A DNA stretch of 64,000 bases from Allobosea sp. UNC402CLCol (GCF_000745475.1 NZ_JQJJ01000008.1:806001-870000), one strand, 5' to 3'. Positions 25,988 through 34,894 are shown, counted from the first letter of the stretch. Notes: a model not told the origin generated them from the letters alone. Numbers and translations: made by a program.

Positions 25988-26722
25988 TCACTGCAGCTTT
26001 GCAGGAACGAATTCGCACGATTGATTCGTCGCTGTACTGGGCAAAGCCAATTCCAGATGCTCGGCGTCCACAACACGCGCCGCTCTCATCCAGACAAAGG
26101 CTCTGTTCCAGACCTCCCAGCTCATCTCCTCCATGATGAGCCCGTAATCCTCCGGGCTGAGCCGCCGCAAAATCAGCTCAGCCACCCTGCGGGCCCGGTC
26201 CGCGCCCGGGTCGTTTCGCCTCCCTTCGGCGGGCCCGTTAAGCTCGCGCGCGGGAAGAAACGACGAGGAGAATCCTTCCTGCGCCGGACGCTGCACCGCC
26301 TCCATCCTGGTCTTGCGCGTATCCACGACCTGCGAATGCAGCTCGCTGCGGGACACGCGCTCACCATTCTCGAGTCGCTGCAGGATGGTGGTGCGAACCG
26401 CCGGCGGGGTCGTCTTGGCGAGATAGACACGAAGCGTCGATGGAACCATCAGCGCGACGAGCTTCGCATTCGCATCGGAATCGGCGCCGCGCGCCAGCTT
26501 CATCAGGTCCTGCGCGGTCCTGATCTTGAACTCGCACGCCTTTTCGACCCATTTGACGAAGACCCCGTGGGGCAGCCGCTCCTTGACGCGAAGGAGCTCG
26601 CGGCCGATTTCCACAGCATGTTCGGTCGCAGCCCGACGCAGGACCTTGATCCTTTGAGCGGCATCCTGCAATTCTATCGCGGAGAGCTGTGCATTCGGCA
26701 ACACGGCTATACCCTCACTCAA
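25988..26722 (-). CDS. DUF3102 domain protein
   Basis: A 244-residue soluble protein. VEIGRELLRVKERLPHGVFVKWVEKACEFKIRTAQDLMKLA is the DUF3102 core (in pieces: GRELLRVKERLPHG, FKIRTAQDLMKLA). DUF3102 proteins are common on plasmids, phages and islands and resemble ParB/KorB-like helix-turn-helix adaptors; the function is not established. It stands alone at the outer edge of the EPS cluster, next to an AT-rich gap, which hints at acquisition. It may regulate the adjacent operon, but nothing here proves this. No clear ribosome site decides the start at 26722. Confidence 0.7.
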   Translation of the reverse strand: MSEGIAVLPNAQLSAIELQDAAQRIKVLRRAATEHAVEIGRELLRVKERLPHGVFVKWVEKACEFKIRTAQDLMKLARGADSDANAKLVALMVPSTLRVYLAKTTPPAVRTTILQRLENGERVSRSELHSQVVDTRKTRMEAVQRPAQEGFSSSFLPARELNGPAEGRRNDPGADRARRVAELILRRLSPEDYGLIMEEMSWEVWNRAFVWMRAARVVDAEHLELALPSTATNQSCEFVPAKLQ

Positions 26723-27261
26723 CCCACAGTACTATTCAGCTTACGCTTGGTGCACTGCACCGTGAAGCGAGCAAAGGGGTTCCCGTCGGCGCAAAGGGAG
26801 TAGCTCCTTGAGGCGACACGCGATCCGTTTACGACGCCGGCGCGGCGACAGAGATTAAATAAAAATCTAATTTATATCAGTTACTTATCATATTTTAGGA
26901 GAATCGGAGCTACCCCCGTTCCGCTCCGCGACAAGCGAAATGAGCCTCGCTTTTCGGAAGCTCCCGCCTGATGGCAGCTCGGCCTCCCTTCAGAAACATT
27001 ACCTTACGTAAGTATCAAGACGGGATGCCGCGTGGCAGAAATCGCCGCAAGCGAGATCTTGGCTGCCGGAAGGTCACGCCCGCAGTGAACCGATCTCCTG
27101 GCAGGGCGAACCAGAAACCCGGGCAGCAACATAGCCAGTGACGCTGCGTCGAGCGGAGAAAGCCCGGACATCACACCGGTCTGCGAAGCCGCCGCGCCTG
27201 GGCCCCAGATCTACAGTGCCGGCGGCATATCGACGTCGATCATGATGGTCCCGAACCGAGC
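26723..27261. other. AT-rich gap between the EPS locus and the cobalamin locus
   Basis: No gene seen. The block 26850-26905 is strikingly AT-rich for this genome (long A/T runs such as TAAATAAAAATCTAATTTAT). It contains AGGAGAA without a following start codon and, at 27003-27012, the palindrome CTTACGTAAG. It probably holds the promoter of the DUF3102 gene (minus strand). Confidence 0.5.
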
Positions 27262-27287
27262 TTGACGGTGCGGCACGACCTTATAGG
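27262..27287 (+). promoter_or_regulatory. Candidate promoter for the riboswitch transcript
   Basis: TTGACG at 27262-27267 and TATAGG at 27282-27287, spaced 14 bp, just ahead of the start of the riboswitch. The spacing is shorter than the usual 16-18, so this is tentative. Confidence 0.35.
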
Positions 27288-27294
27288 TTGGACG

Positions 27295-27476
27295 TGATCG
27301 AGGTTCTCCAGATTCAGCCTGGAGCTAAGAGGGAATTCGGTGAGGCGCGTTGCGCCAAAGCCGAGGCTGCCCCCGCAACTGTAAGCGGCGAGCTCTCCGT
27401 CCATCGTCCACTGGCGCGTGCCGCGCCGGGAAGGCCGGGCGGAACCGGCGTCGACCCGCGAGCCAGGAGACCTGCC
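27295..27476 (+). ncRNA. Cobalamin (adenosylcobalamin) riboswitch
   Basis: The conserved core is clear in order: AGAGGGAATTCGGTGAGG, GAGGCTGCCCCCGCAACTGT (B12 box), AAGCGG, a CCACTGG block, GCCGGGAAGGCCGGGCGG and the closing GAGCCAGGAGACCTGCC. It reads toward the downstream BtuFCD-type ABC importer and should lower its expression when cobalamin is plentiful. Boundaries are accurate to about 10 bases. It supports cobalamin or a corrinoid as the transported substrate. Confidence 0.93.
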
Positions 27477-27526
27477 CCGGTCATCGAAGACGTCTTTCGG
27501 ACGGGGTGTTCCGGAGGTGTGTGTCG

Positions 27527-27598
27527 GTGATGGCCATGCGGCCGTCATCCGTCCGCATCCTGCGCAGCTCCCGCATCCGTCATCTCGGGGAGCGATGA
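27527..27598 (+). CDS. Possible 23-residue leader ORF after the riboswitch
   Basis: GTG at 27527 (or ATG at 27530) sits 9-12 bases after GGAGG (27513-27517) and encodes a short basic peptide, MAMRPSSVRILRSSRIRHLGER from the ATG (shown in full it is 22 residues, so only its ends matter: MAMRPSS...HLGER). Its TGA overlaps an ATG at 27595 that is in frame with the substrate-binding protein gene (ATGA). It may couple riboswitch-controlled initiation to the importer genes, or be chance. Confidence 0.3.
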   Translation: MMAMRPSSVRILRSSRIRHLGER

Positions 27599-27705
27599 AG
27601 TCCATGTTCATGAAGACCGCCGGCCGCGCTGTCGCGGGGAGCTTGACGGCTGCGCGCCGCTCGCCCTATCAGAAATGTAACAATGTTTCATATAAGGCTT
27701 CCTCT

Positions 27706-28743
27706 GTGCCGATTGCGCGCCCTCTCGTCCGCCTGCTTCAATGGCCCGTCCTGGCATTCCTCGGCAGCCTGGCCGCGGGCGCGGCCGTCGCAGCGCCGAC
27801 CCAGTATCCGCTGACGCTGGAGAACTGCCGCGAGACGATCACCTTCAACGCCGCGCCCAAGCGCGTCGTCTCGATCGGCCAGACGCAGACCGAGATCCTC
27901 TATGCGCTCGGCCTCGGCGACCGCGTCGTCGGCACCGCCGTCTGGTTCTCGCCCATCGCCAAGCCCTATGAGGCGGTCAATGCCAAGGTGAAGCGCCTCG
28001 CCGACAACGACCCCAGCTTCGAGGCGGTTCTCGCGCAGGAGCCGGACCTCGTCACCGCAATGTTCGAATGGCATGTCGGCCCCAACGGCATCGTCGGCAA
28101 GCGCGATCAGTTCGCCAAGGTCAAGGTGCCCACCTATGTCTCGCCGACCGATTGCGTCGGCAAGGACAATTCCGGCGGCGGCGACGGCGTGCGCACCCAG
28201 ATGTTCACGATGGAGCTGGTCTATCGCAACATCCGCGAATTCGGGCAGATCTTCGACGTGTCCGACCGCGCCGAGACGCTCGTCGCCGAGCTCAAGGCGC
28301 GCGAGGAGAAGGCGGTCCAGGCCGTGGCGGATGCAAAGGTCAAGGACGTGCCGGTCGTCGTCTGGTTCTCCAGCAAGGACATCAAGGGCGACGGCTTCAT
28401 GGCCGGCAGGAACGGCGTGCCCGCCTACATCCTGTCGAAGCTCGGGGCGCGCAACATCATCACGACCAATGAGGAATGGCCGCTGGTCGGCTGGGAGAGC
28501 ATCGCCGCCGCCAATCCCGCGGTCATCGTCACGGTGAAGATGGATCGCCGCCGCTTTCCGGCCGATGATATCGAGAAGAAGCTCGATTTCCTGAAAACCG
28601 ACCCCGTCGCCAGCAAGCTCGACGCGGTGAAGAACAATCGCATCGTCATCATGGATGTCGGAGCGACCCGCGCCGGGCTCGATACGGTGGACGGCATCGA
28701 GACGCTCGCCAAGGCGATCGCCGGCTTCGGTCTGACTCCTTGA
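27706..28743 (+). CDS. btuF: Periplasmic substrate-binding protein of a cobalamin-type ABC importer
   Basis: A 345-residue exported protein. From the GTG at 27706 it has a clean signal peptide (PLVRLLQWPVLAFLGS...AVAA) and then a BtuF/FepB-type fold: PKRVVSIGQTQTEILYALGLGDRVVG, EAVLAQEPDLVTAMF and a C-terminal ETLAKAIAGFG. An upstream ATG at 27595 is in frame and would add 37 residues before the signal peptide; AAGG lies 8 bases before the GTG. Assigned to cobalamin or corrinoid uptake because of the riboswitch; sequence alone would also allow iron-siderophore. Its stop overlaps the permease start. Confidence 0.8.
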   Translation: MPIARPLVRLLQWPVLAFLGSLAAGAAVAAPTQYPLTLENCRETITFNAAPKRVVSIGQTQTEILYALGLGDRVVGTAVWFSPIAKPYEAVNAKVKRLADNDPSFEAVLAQEPDLVTAMFEWHVGPNGIVGKRDQFAKVKVPTYVSPTDCVGKDNSGGGDGVRTQMFTMELVYRNIREFGQIFDVSDRAETLVAELKAREEKAVQAVADAKVKDVPVVVWFSSKDIKGDGFMAGRNGVPAYILSKLGARNIITTNEEWPLVGWESIAAANPAVIVTVKMDRRRFPADDIEKKLDFLKTDPVASKLDAVKNNRIVIMDVGATRAGLDTVDGIETLAKAIAGFGLTP

Positions 28744-29783
28744 GCCACGCAGCCCACGGCCCGAACTGGCCGGCGCGGATCGCCGTCGCGCTGGTTTCGC
28801 TGCTGGCGCTCACCTTCGCGGTGGCGCTGGCGGTGACGATCGGCGAGATGCGCATCCCGTTGGAGACGGCGTTGAAGGCGCTCGGCAACGGGCTGTTCGA
28901 TCTCGACTGGCCTGTCAGCGCGATCCAGCAGGGCGTGATCTTCGACTATCGCCTCAGCCGGGCGCTGATGGCGGGGTTGTGCGGCGGCGCGCTCGCTCTC
29001 TCAGGCGCAATCCTGCAGGCGCTGCTGCGCAATCCCCTGGCGGAGCCTTACGTTCTCGGCATCTCGGCGGGAGCCTCGACCGGCGCCGTCGCGGTGCTGA
29101 TCCTCGGCGTCAGCATCGGCGGCACGGCGCTGACGGTCTCGGCCGGCGCCTTCATCGGCTCCTGCGCCGCGCTCGCGGTGGTCGCGCTCCTGGCGACCGG
29201 AGCGGGCGGGGCGAGCGATCGCGTCATCCTCGCCGGCGTCGCCACCTCGCAGCTCTTCAACGCGGCGACCGCCACGATCGTGACGACGCTCGCCAGCGCC
29301 GAGCAGGCGCGGGGCGTGATGTTCTGGCTCCTTGGGAATTTCGGCGGCGTCCGCTGGCCGGACCTGTGGATTGCGGCGCCGGTCGCCTTCATCGGCTTCG
29401 GCATCTGCATGCTGCACGCCAAGGCGCTCGACGCCTTCGCTTTCGGCGTCGACGCGGCCGCCTCGCTCGGCGTCGCGGTCACGCGGGTGAAAATCGTGCT
29501 CTTCGCCACGACCGCGGTGATGACCGCCGTGATGGTCTCGATCGTCGGAACGGTGGGCTTCGTCGGGCTGATCATTCCCCATGCCGCCCGTTTCCTCGTC
29601 GGTTCCGGCCATGCCCGGCTTTTGCCCGCCTGCCTCGTCATCGGTGCGATCTTCATGATCCTCGCCGACATCCTGTCGCGCGTGCTGATCCCGCAGCAGA
29701 TCCTGCCGATCGGCGTGGTCACCGCGCTGTTCGGCGCGCCGGTCTTCGCCTTGATCCTCTATCGCGCCAGGAAACCCAAATGA
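28740..29783 (+). CDS. btuC: FecCD/BtuC-family ABC permease
   Basis: A 347-residue inner-membrane permease with about ten TM helices. RLSRALMAGLCGGALALSGAILQALLRNPLAEPYVLGISAGAS (read as its parts ALSGAILQALLRNPLAEP and LGISAGASTGA) is the family hallmark; GFVGLIIPHAARFLVG is the second. It forms the channel through which cobalamin leaves the binding protein. The TTG start at 28740 overlaps the previous stop (TTGA), giving tight coupling. A later ATG at 28848 would remove the first TM helix. Confidence 0.88.
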   Translation: MSHAAHGPNWPARIAVALVSLLALTFAVALAVTIGEMRIPLETALKALGNGLFDLDWPVSAIQQGVIFDYRLSRALMAGLCGGALALSGAILQALLRNPLAEPYVLGISAGASTGAVAVLILGVSIGGTALTVSAGAFIGSCAALAVVALLATGAGGASDRVILAGVATSQLFNAATATIVTTLASAEQARGVMFWLLGNFGGVRWPDLWIAAPVAFIGFGICMLHAKALDAFAFGVDAAASLGVAVTRVKIVLFATTAVMTAVMVSIVGTVGFVGLIIPHAARFLVGSGHARLLPACLVIGAIFMILADILSRVLIPQQILPIGVVTALFGAPVFALILYRARKPK

Positions 29784-29793
29784 TGGGGCCGAC

Positions 29794-30576
29794 ATGACGC
29801 TCGCGATGCGGGAGGTGCGCTGGGGCACCGCCGGCCGGATGATCATCGACGGGGTGACGCTGCAGGCGGCGCCAGGCCGGGTGCTTGGCCTGATCGGTCC
29901 GAACGGCTCGGGCAAATCGAGCCTTCTCAGGCTGCTTTGCCGGTTGCGCAATGTCGCGAGCGGCGTCGTCATGCTCGATGGGCGTGACATCGCCGGCGTG
30001 GCGCGGCGCGATCTCGCGCGCCGCCTCGCCTTCGTGGAGCAGCAGGCGACGACCGAGATCCAGCTCTCCGTCTGCGACGTCGTCCGCCTCGGCCGCACGC
30101 CGCATCGCGCCGCGCTGGCATCCTGGAGCGCGGCGGACGAGGCGGCGGTGAACGAAGCGCTGGCGCGGGTCGGGCTCGCGGAGCGGCACGACCAGTCCTG
30201 GCATACGCTGTCGGGCGGCGAGCGCCAGCGGGCCCATATCGCCCGGGCGCTGGCGCAGGAACCGAGCGAGCTGATCCTCGACGAGCCGACCAACCATCTC
30301 GACATCCAGCACCAGCTCGCGATCCTCAACCTCATCCGCCGCCTCGGCATCACCTGCATCATGGCGCTGCACGATCTCAACCTCGCAGCGATGTTCTGCG
30401 ACGAGATCGCACTGCTGCATGAAGGGAGGCTGGAGGCGGCGGGTTCGCCGGACGAGGTCCTGACAAGCGAAACGATCCAACGCATCTTCGGCGTCGCGGT
30501 CGCGATCCGTCCCGGAGCGTCCGGGCGGCGTCACATCGAATACCTGATCGAGGCCGAGGGAAGAGAGCGGTCTTAA
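29794..30576 (+). CDS. btuD: ABC transporter ATP-binding protein, BtuD/FepC type
   Basis: A 260-residue ATPase: Walker A LIGPNGSGKSSLLRLL, Q-loop region FVEQQATTEIQL, signature TLSGGERQRAHIARAL, Walker B LILDEPTNHLD and switch His in MALHDLNLA. It powers the permease encoded 10 bp upstream and is the last gene of the riboswitch operon. No btuB receptor gene is nearby, so outer-membrane uptake must rely on a receptor encoded elsewhere. Confidence 0.88.
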   Translation: MTLAMREVRWGTAGRMIIDGVTLQAAPGRVLGLIGPNGSGKSSLLRLLCRLRNVASGVVMLDGRDIAGVARRDLARRLAFVEQQATTEIQLSVCDVVRLGRTPHRAALASWSAADEAAVNEALARVGLAERHDQSWHTLSGGERQRAHIARALAQEPSELILDEPTNHLDIQHQLAILNLIRRLGITCIMALHDLNLAAMFCDEIALLHEGRLEAAGSPDEVLTSETIQRIFGVAVAIRPGASGRRHIEYLIEAEGRERS

Positions 30577-30997
30577 TCGCTCCCGGCGCCCTGCGAGGAC
30601 AGGCCGCGGCGCCATGTCGTTCGCGTGATCGAACGCGATCCGCGTCTCGTCCCGATGGCGGGGCTATCGCCCGACGACGTCACGCAGCCTCAGGCAATCC
30701 CGAGGTTCACATCTGCGTGAAACACGCAACGGTGGCTGAGCACCCGCTATGCGGGCAGAAGCGTCCGAATTGCGCGGAGCAAAAGCCGTTTTCGCACGAT
30801 ACGGCGCTGCATTCGCTCTTCTGGCAGCGCTCACGAAACGTGATCGGCAGATGCTGGCCGTTGGCGCCGCCGGACTTCTGAGTTTCAATCATTCCACTTC
30901 AAAAATCCTCGGCATGCTCGCACGGCATCCCGAGGCTTCCGGCGAGGCGCGTTGGCTCTCTCGCCGTCCTGCTTGAACCGAACCGGGAGGGTTTACG
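30577..30997. other. 421-bp gap, no gene seen
   Basis: No convincing coding frame. It contains a small hairpin TGCGTG-AAA-CACGCA (about 30713-30727) and, at the right end, GGGAGGG as ribosome site of the next gene. It should hold the promoter of the molybdenum hydroxylase/sox operon, but I cannot point to the boxes. Confidence 0.4.
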
Positions 30998-31465
30998 GTG
31001 ACGAAGCTGAATGTGAATGGCCGGATTCTGGACGTCGCAGTCGATGGCGACACGCCGCTGCTCTGGGTGATCCGCGAACAGATCGGTCTGACCGGCACGA
31101 AATATGGCTGCGGCGTTGCCCAGTGCGGTGCCTGCACGGTGCATATCGACGGCGTCGCCACGCGCTCCTGCGCGCTGCCGGTCAGCGCCGTGACCGAGGA
31201 GCAGAAGATCGTCACGATCGAGGGGCTCTCCCCTGACGGAACCCACCCGGTCCAGCAGGCCTGGATCAAGCACGACGTGCCGCAATGCGGCTTCTGCCAG
31301 AGCGGCATGATCATGACCGCGGCTGCGCTGCTGCAGGCCAATCCGAAGCCGAGCGAAGCCGACATCGCCAGCGAGATGACCAATATCTGCCGCTGCGGCA
31401 CCTATGTCCGCGTCAAGGCGGCAATCCTCGACGTCGCCGCCGGCGGCCAGCTCGGCCGCGGTTGA
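30998..31465 (+). CDS. 2Fe-2S subunit of an IorA-like molybdenum hydroxylase
   Basis: A 155-residue protein with two [2Fe-2S] sites. The plant-type site is [18 protein letters not shown] plus a later Cys (about residues 44-65), and the C-terminal site is QCGFCQSG...CRCGTY (about 100-140). This matches the small subunit of isoquinoline 1-oxidoreductase/aldehyde dehydrogenase-type enzymes, which pass electrons from the molybdenum cofactor. It starts at a GTG with GGGAGGG upstream. The large subunit follows after 17 bp. Substrate unknown. Confidence 0.88.
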   Translation: MTKLNVNGRILDVAVDGDTPLLWVIREQIGLTGTKYGCGVAQCGACTVHIDGVATRSCALPVSAVTEEQKIVTIEGLSPDGTHPVQQAWIKHDVPQCGFCQSGMIMTAAALLQANPKPSEADIASEMTNICRCGTYVRVKAAILDVAAGGQLGRG

Positions 31466-31482
31466 GGGAAAGGAGAGCGATC

Positions 31483-33666
31483 ATGACCGTCTTATCCGCC
31501 CCCCGTTCTTTCCGCCCATCCCGCCGCCACATCCTCGCCGGTTCGGCCGCGGTTGCCGGCGCCTTCACCTTCGGCTTTTCCATTCCTGCCGGCGCTCAGC
31601 AGGCGGGAACCCCCGAGATCAATGCCTGGGTCGTCGTCCATCCCGACGACAAGGTGGTGATCCGCATCGCCCGTTCGGAAATGGGCCAGGGCACGCTCAC
31701 CGGCCTCGCACAGCTCGTCGCCGAGGAGCTCAATTGCGATTGGTCGAAGGTGACGACCGAATATCCGACGCCCGGCCAGAACATCGCGCGCAACCGCGTC
31801 TGGGGCAATTTCTCGACCGGCGGCAGCCGCGGCATCCGCGAGTCGCACGACTATGTCCGCAAGGGCGGCGCCGCGGCACGCATGATGCTGATCCAGGCGG
31901 CGGCGAACGAATGGAAGGTGCCGGCGGCCGAATGCAGCGCCGAGAAGAGCGTGATCACGCACAAGGCGTCCGGCCGCTCGCTCCGTTACGGACAGGTGGC
32001 CGCCGCGGCCGCAAAGCTGGAAGCGCCGAAGGAGGTGCCGCTCAAGGACCCGAAGGATTGGACGATCGCGGGCAAGGCGCTGCCCCGCCTCGACACGGTC
32101 GACAAGACCAACGGCAAGAAGATCTACGGCATGGATTTCAAATTGCCGGGAATGCTCAACGCCGCGATCAAGGATTGCCCGGTCTTCGGAGGAAAGGTGA
32201 AGAGCTTCGATGCGGCCAAGGTCAGGGGCATGCCGGGCGTGAAGCATGTCCTGCCCGTCGGGGACAGCGCGGTCACCGTCGTTGCCGAGACCTGGTGGCA
32301 GGCCAAGACCGCGCTCGACGCGCTACCGATTGAATGGGACGAGGGTCCCAACGCCAAGGTCACGAGCGAAAGCATCGCGGCCTGGCTGAAGGAAGGGCTC
32401 GATGCGCCCGACGCCGTGGTCGGCAACCAGAATGGCGACGCCAAGGGGGCGTTGGCCGGAGCCGCCCGCGTGATCGAGGCGACCTACAGCTACCCCTTCC
32501 AGAATCACGCCTGCATGGAGGTGATGAACGCGACCGCGCTCTATACCCCCGAGAAATGCGAGGTCTGGACGCCGACGCAGAACGGCGAGGCAGCGCTGGC
32601 CGCCACCGCGGAAGCCTCGGGCCTGCCGCTGGCGAAATGCGAAGCCTACAAGATCGACCTCGGCGGCGGCTTCGGCCGGCGCGGTGCGGTGCACGACTGG
32701 GTCAGGCAGGTCGTCGCCATCGCCAAGCAGATCCCCGGCACGCCGGTGAAGCTGATCTGGTCGCGCGAGGAGGACATGCTGCACGGGCGTTTTCACCCGA
32801 TCACGCAATGCAAGCTCAGGGCCGGACTCGACAAGGACGGCAATGTGACCGCGCTCCACATGCGCATCTCCGGTCAATCGATCGTCGCCGGCCTCTTCCC
32901 GCAGAACATCCAGAACGGGCGCGACCCGGTCGTTTTCCAGGGGCTCAACGCCCCCGGCCCCGAAGCCTCGATCGGATATTCCTTTCCCAACCTCCTGATC
33001 GACCATGCGATGCGCAACCCGCATGTGCCGCCAGGCTTCTGGCGCGGCGTCAACCTCAACCAGAACACGATCTATCTGGAGAGCTTCATCGACGAACTCG
33101 CGCATGAAACGGGCAAGGATCCGCTCGAATTCCGGCGCTCGTTGATGAAGAGCCACCCCAAGCATCTTGCCGTGCTCAACGCTGCTGCGGAACGCGCCGA
33201 ATGGGGCAAGCCCTTGCCGGCCGGTGTCTTCCGCGGCATCTGCCAGACCATGGGGTTCGGCTCCTATGTCGCGGCGGTGGCGGAGGTTTCCGTCGGCGCC
33301 GATGGCAAGCTCACCATCCACCGCATCGTCGCGGCGACCGATCCGGGCCACGCCGTCAATCCCGCGCAGATCGAGCGGCAGGTCGAGGGCTCCTTCGTCT
33401 ACGGCCTTTCGGCGGCGCTCTATGGCGAGATCACCATCAAGGATGGCCGCGTCGAGCAGGAGAACTTCGACACCTACGAGGTGATGCGCCTCGAGGCGAT
33501 GCCGAAGGTCGAGACGGTGATCGTGCCATCGGGCGGTTTCTGGGGCGGCGTGGGCGAACCGACCATCGCCGTCGCGGCGCCCGCCGTCCTGAACGCGATC
33601 TTCGCGGCCACGGGCAAGCGCGTCCGCTCGCTTCCGTTGAAGAATGCCGACCTGCGCAAGGCCTAA
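31483..33666 (+). CDS. Molybdopterin-binding large subunit of an IorB-like hydroxylase
   Basis: A 727-residue xanthine-dehydrogenase-family subunit. A twin-arginine signal (PSRRHILAGSAAVAG) predicts export of the folded heterodimer. MGQGTLTGLAQLVAEEL, TYSYPFQNHACMEVMNA, DLGGGFGRRGAVHDWV, NPHVPPGFWRGVNLNQN and GGFWGGVGEPTIAVAAPAVLNAI are the expected cofactor-site blocks, the last holding the catalytic Glu. AAGGAGAG lies 5-6 bases before the ATG. Its 3' end overlaps soxX by 23 bp, so the enzyme is transcriptionally and translationally tied to sulfur-oxidation genes, which is unusual. The substrate cannot be deduced. Confidence 0.87.
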   Translation: MTVLSAPRSFRPSRRHILAGSAAVAGAFTFGFSIPAGAQQAGTPEINAWVVVHPDDKVVIRIARSEMGQGTLTGLAQLVAEELNCDWSKVTTEYPTPGQNIARNRVWGNFSTGGSRGIRESHDYVRKGGAAARMMLIQAAANEWKVPAAECSAEKSVITHKASGRSLRYGQVAAAAAKLEAPKEVPLKDPKDWTIAGKALPRLDTVDKTNGKKIYGMDFKLPGMLNAAIKDCPVFGGKVKSFDAAKVRGMPGVKHVLPVGDSAVTVVAETWWQAKTALDALPIEWDEGPNAKVTSESIAAWLKEGLDAPDAVVGNQNGDAKGALAGAARVIEATYSYPFQNHACMEVMNATALYTPEKCEVWTPTQNGEAALAATAEASGLPLAKCEAYKIDLGGGFGRRGAVHDWVRQVVAIAKQIPGTPVKLIWSREEDMLHGRFHPITQCKLRAGLDKDGNVTALHMRISGQSIVAGLFPQNIQNGRDPVVFQGLNAPGPEASIGYSFPNLLIDHAMRNPHVPPGFWRGVNLNQNTIYLESFIDELAHETGKDPLEFRRSLMKSHPKHLAVLNAAAERAEWGKPLPAGVFRGICQTMGFGSYVAAVAEVSVGADGKLTIHRIVAATDPGHAVNPAQIERQVEGSFVYGLSAALYGEITIKDGRVEQENFDTYEVMRLEAMPKVETVIVPSGGFWGGVGEPTIAVAAPAVLNAIFAATGKRVRSLPLKNADLRKA

Positions 33667-34108
33667 CCGCGCGGCGGGCTGGGCGGGGGCCATCGTCCTC
33701 GCCCTGCTCGCCGGGCAGGTGGCGGCGCTGGAGCCTTACCGCATCGTCGCCGACACCATACCGGAACCGCTGGCCGGGAAGGTCGGCGACGCGGCGCGCG
33801 GGGCGGCGCTCGTCAGGGATCGCGAGCGCGGCAACTGCCTGATCTGCCATCATGGCGACGATCCGGCCGAACCCTTCCAGGGTTCGATCGGGCCGCCGCT
33901 CAAGGGAGTAGGCGCAAGGCTCGACACCGGACAGGTCCGTTTGCGGTTGGTCGACATGTCCCGGCTCGATCCCGACACGGTGATGCCGCCCTACTTCCGT
34001 ACGGAAAACATGCGAGACGTGGCGTCGGCCTATCGCGGCCAGCCCGCGCTCTCGGCACAGGAGATCGAGGATGTCGTTTCCTATCTCGCCTCGCTCAGGA
34101 CGCAGTGA
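33644..34108 (+). CDS. soxX: Sulfur-oxidation cytochrome c SoxX
   Basis: A 154-residue exported monohaem cytochrome: an N-terminal signal sequence (about 12-28), haem site GNCLICHHG (CxxCH) and C-terminal haem ligand region DPDTVMPPYFRTENM. It forms the SoxAX complex, which couples thiosulfate to the SoxY cysteine in the periplasm. The start lies inside the end of the hydroxylase gene (23-bp overlap), and the 3' end overlaps soxY by 38 bp. Confidence 0.87.
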   Translation: MPTCARPNRAAGWAGAIVLALLAGQVAALEPYRIVADTIPEPLAGKVGDAARGAALVRDRERGNCLICHHGDDPAEPFQGSIGPPLKGVGARLDTGQVRLRLVDMSRLDPDTVMPPYFRTENMRDVASAYRGQPALSAQEIEDVVSYLASLRTQ

Positions 34109-34562
34109 GGCCCTGAGCCGCCGGGAGGCGGTCGCCATCGCTGCGGCGGGCCTGGCACTGGCGACATGGCCCGAGATGTCCAGAGCCGCTGAAACCGAAA
34201 CAATGGACGATCTCGTCCGGCGCGTCACGGAGGGCACGGTTCCGGCCGAAGGCGGTGTCAGGCTGGAGATCCCGGCGCTGGTCGAGAATGGAAATTCGGT
34301 GGATGTGCGCATCGCCGTCGACAGCCCGATGACCGAGGCGGCGCATGTTCGCTGGATCCATCTGATTGCCGACAAGAACCCCTTTCCGGACATGGCGCGG
34401 ATCCATCTCTCGCCGCGTGCGGGCCGGGCGGAGGTGGCGATCACCTTGCGTCTCGCGCAGTCGCAGACCGTCGCCGCGGTGGTTGCCCATAGCGACGGGC
34501 GCTACGCGATCGCCAGGGCGCCTGTCGTGGTGACGCTGAGCGCTTGCATCGACGGAGGCTGA
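34071..34562 (+). CDS. soxY: Thiosulfate-oxidation carrier SoxY with altered C-terminus
   Basis: A 163-residue protein with a twin-arginine signal (ALSRREAVAIAAAGLALA) and the SoxY fold (IPALVENGNSVDVRI, ADKNPFPDMARIHL). SoxY carries sulfur intermediates on a Cys in a swinging C-terminal GGCGG. Here the end reads TLSACIDGG: the Cys is present, but the glycines before it are Ser-Ala and Ile-Asp is inserted after it. SoxZ follows 3 bp later. Assignment rests on fold, signal and neighbours; reactivity of the altered arm is open. Confidence 0.83.
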   Translation: MSFPISPRSGRSEALSRREAVAIAAAGLALATWPEMSRAAETETMDDLVRRVTEGTVPAEGGVRLEIPALVENGNSVDVRIAVDSPMTEAAHVRWIHLIADKNPFPDMARIHLSPRAGRAEVAITLRLAQSQTVAAVVAHSDGRYAIARAPVVVTLSACIDGG

Positions 34563-34565
34563 GCG

Positions 34566-34886
34566 ATGTTCAATGCCCGCATCACCGTGCCGCCCCAGGC
34601 CAAGGCGGGAGAACCCGTCGAGATCAAGGTGCTGGTCCGCCATCCCATGGACCGCGGCGGCCAGTCGGACGGCAAGGGCGGCATCGTGCCGCGCAAGATC
34701 CTCAACCGGATGACCGCGACCTATGCCGGCGCCGAGATCTTTCGCATCGACATGAACACCGGCGTCGCCGCCAACCCCTTCGTCTCGTTCTGCACGCGCG
34801 CAGTCGAGACCGGCGACATCGTCTTCGAGTGGCGGGAGGACGGCGGCGCGACCTATACGCGCACGGCGCGCCTGACCGTGGCCTGA
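34566..34886 (+). CDS. soxZ: Thiosulfate-oxidation partner SoxZ
   Basis: A 106-residue protein without a signal, typical of SoxZ, which is carried out with SoxY by the Tat pathway. RITVPPQAKAGEPVEIKVLVRHPMD, GKGGIVPRKILNRM and ANPFVSFCTRAVETG (in pieces) are family blocks. It forms the SoxYZ heterodimer. It begins 3 bp after soxY and ends 8 bp before the probable soxA start. Confidence 0.9.
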   Translation: MFNARITVPPQAKAGEPVEIKVLVRHPMDRGGQSDGKGGIVPRKILNRMTATYAGAEIFRIDMNTGVAANPFVSFCTRAVETGDIVFEWREDGGATYTRTARLTVA

Positions 34887-34894
34887 GAAGCGCC

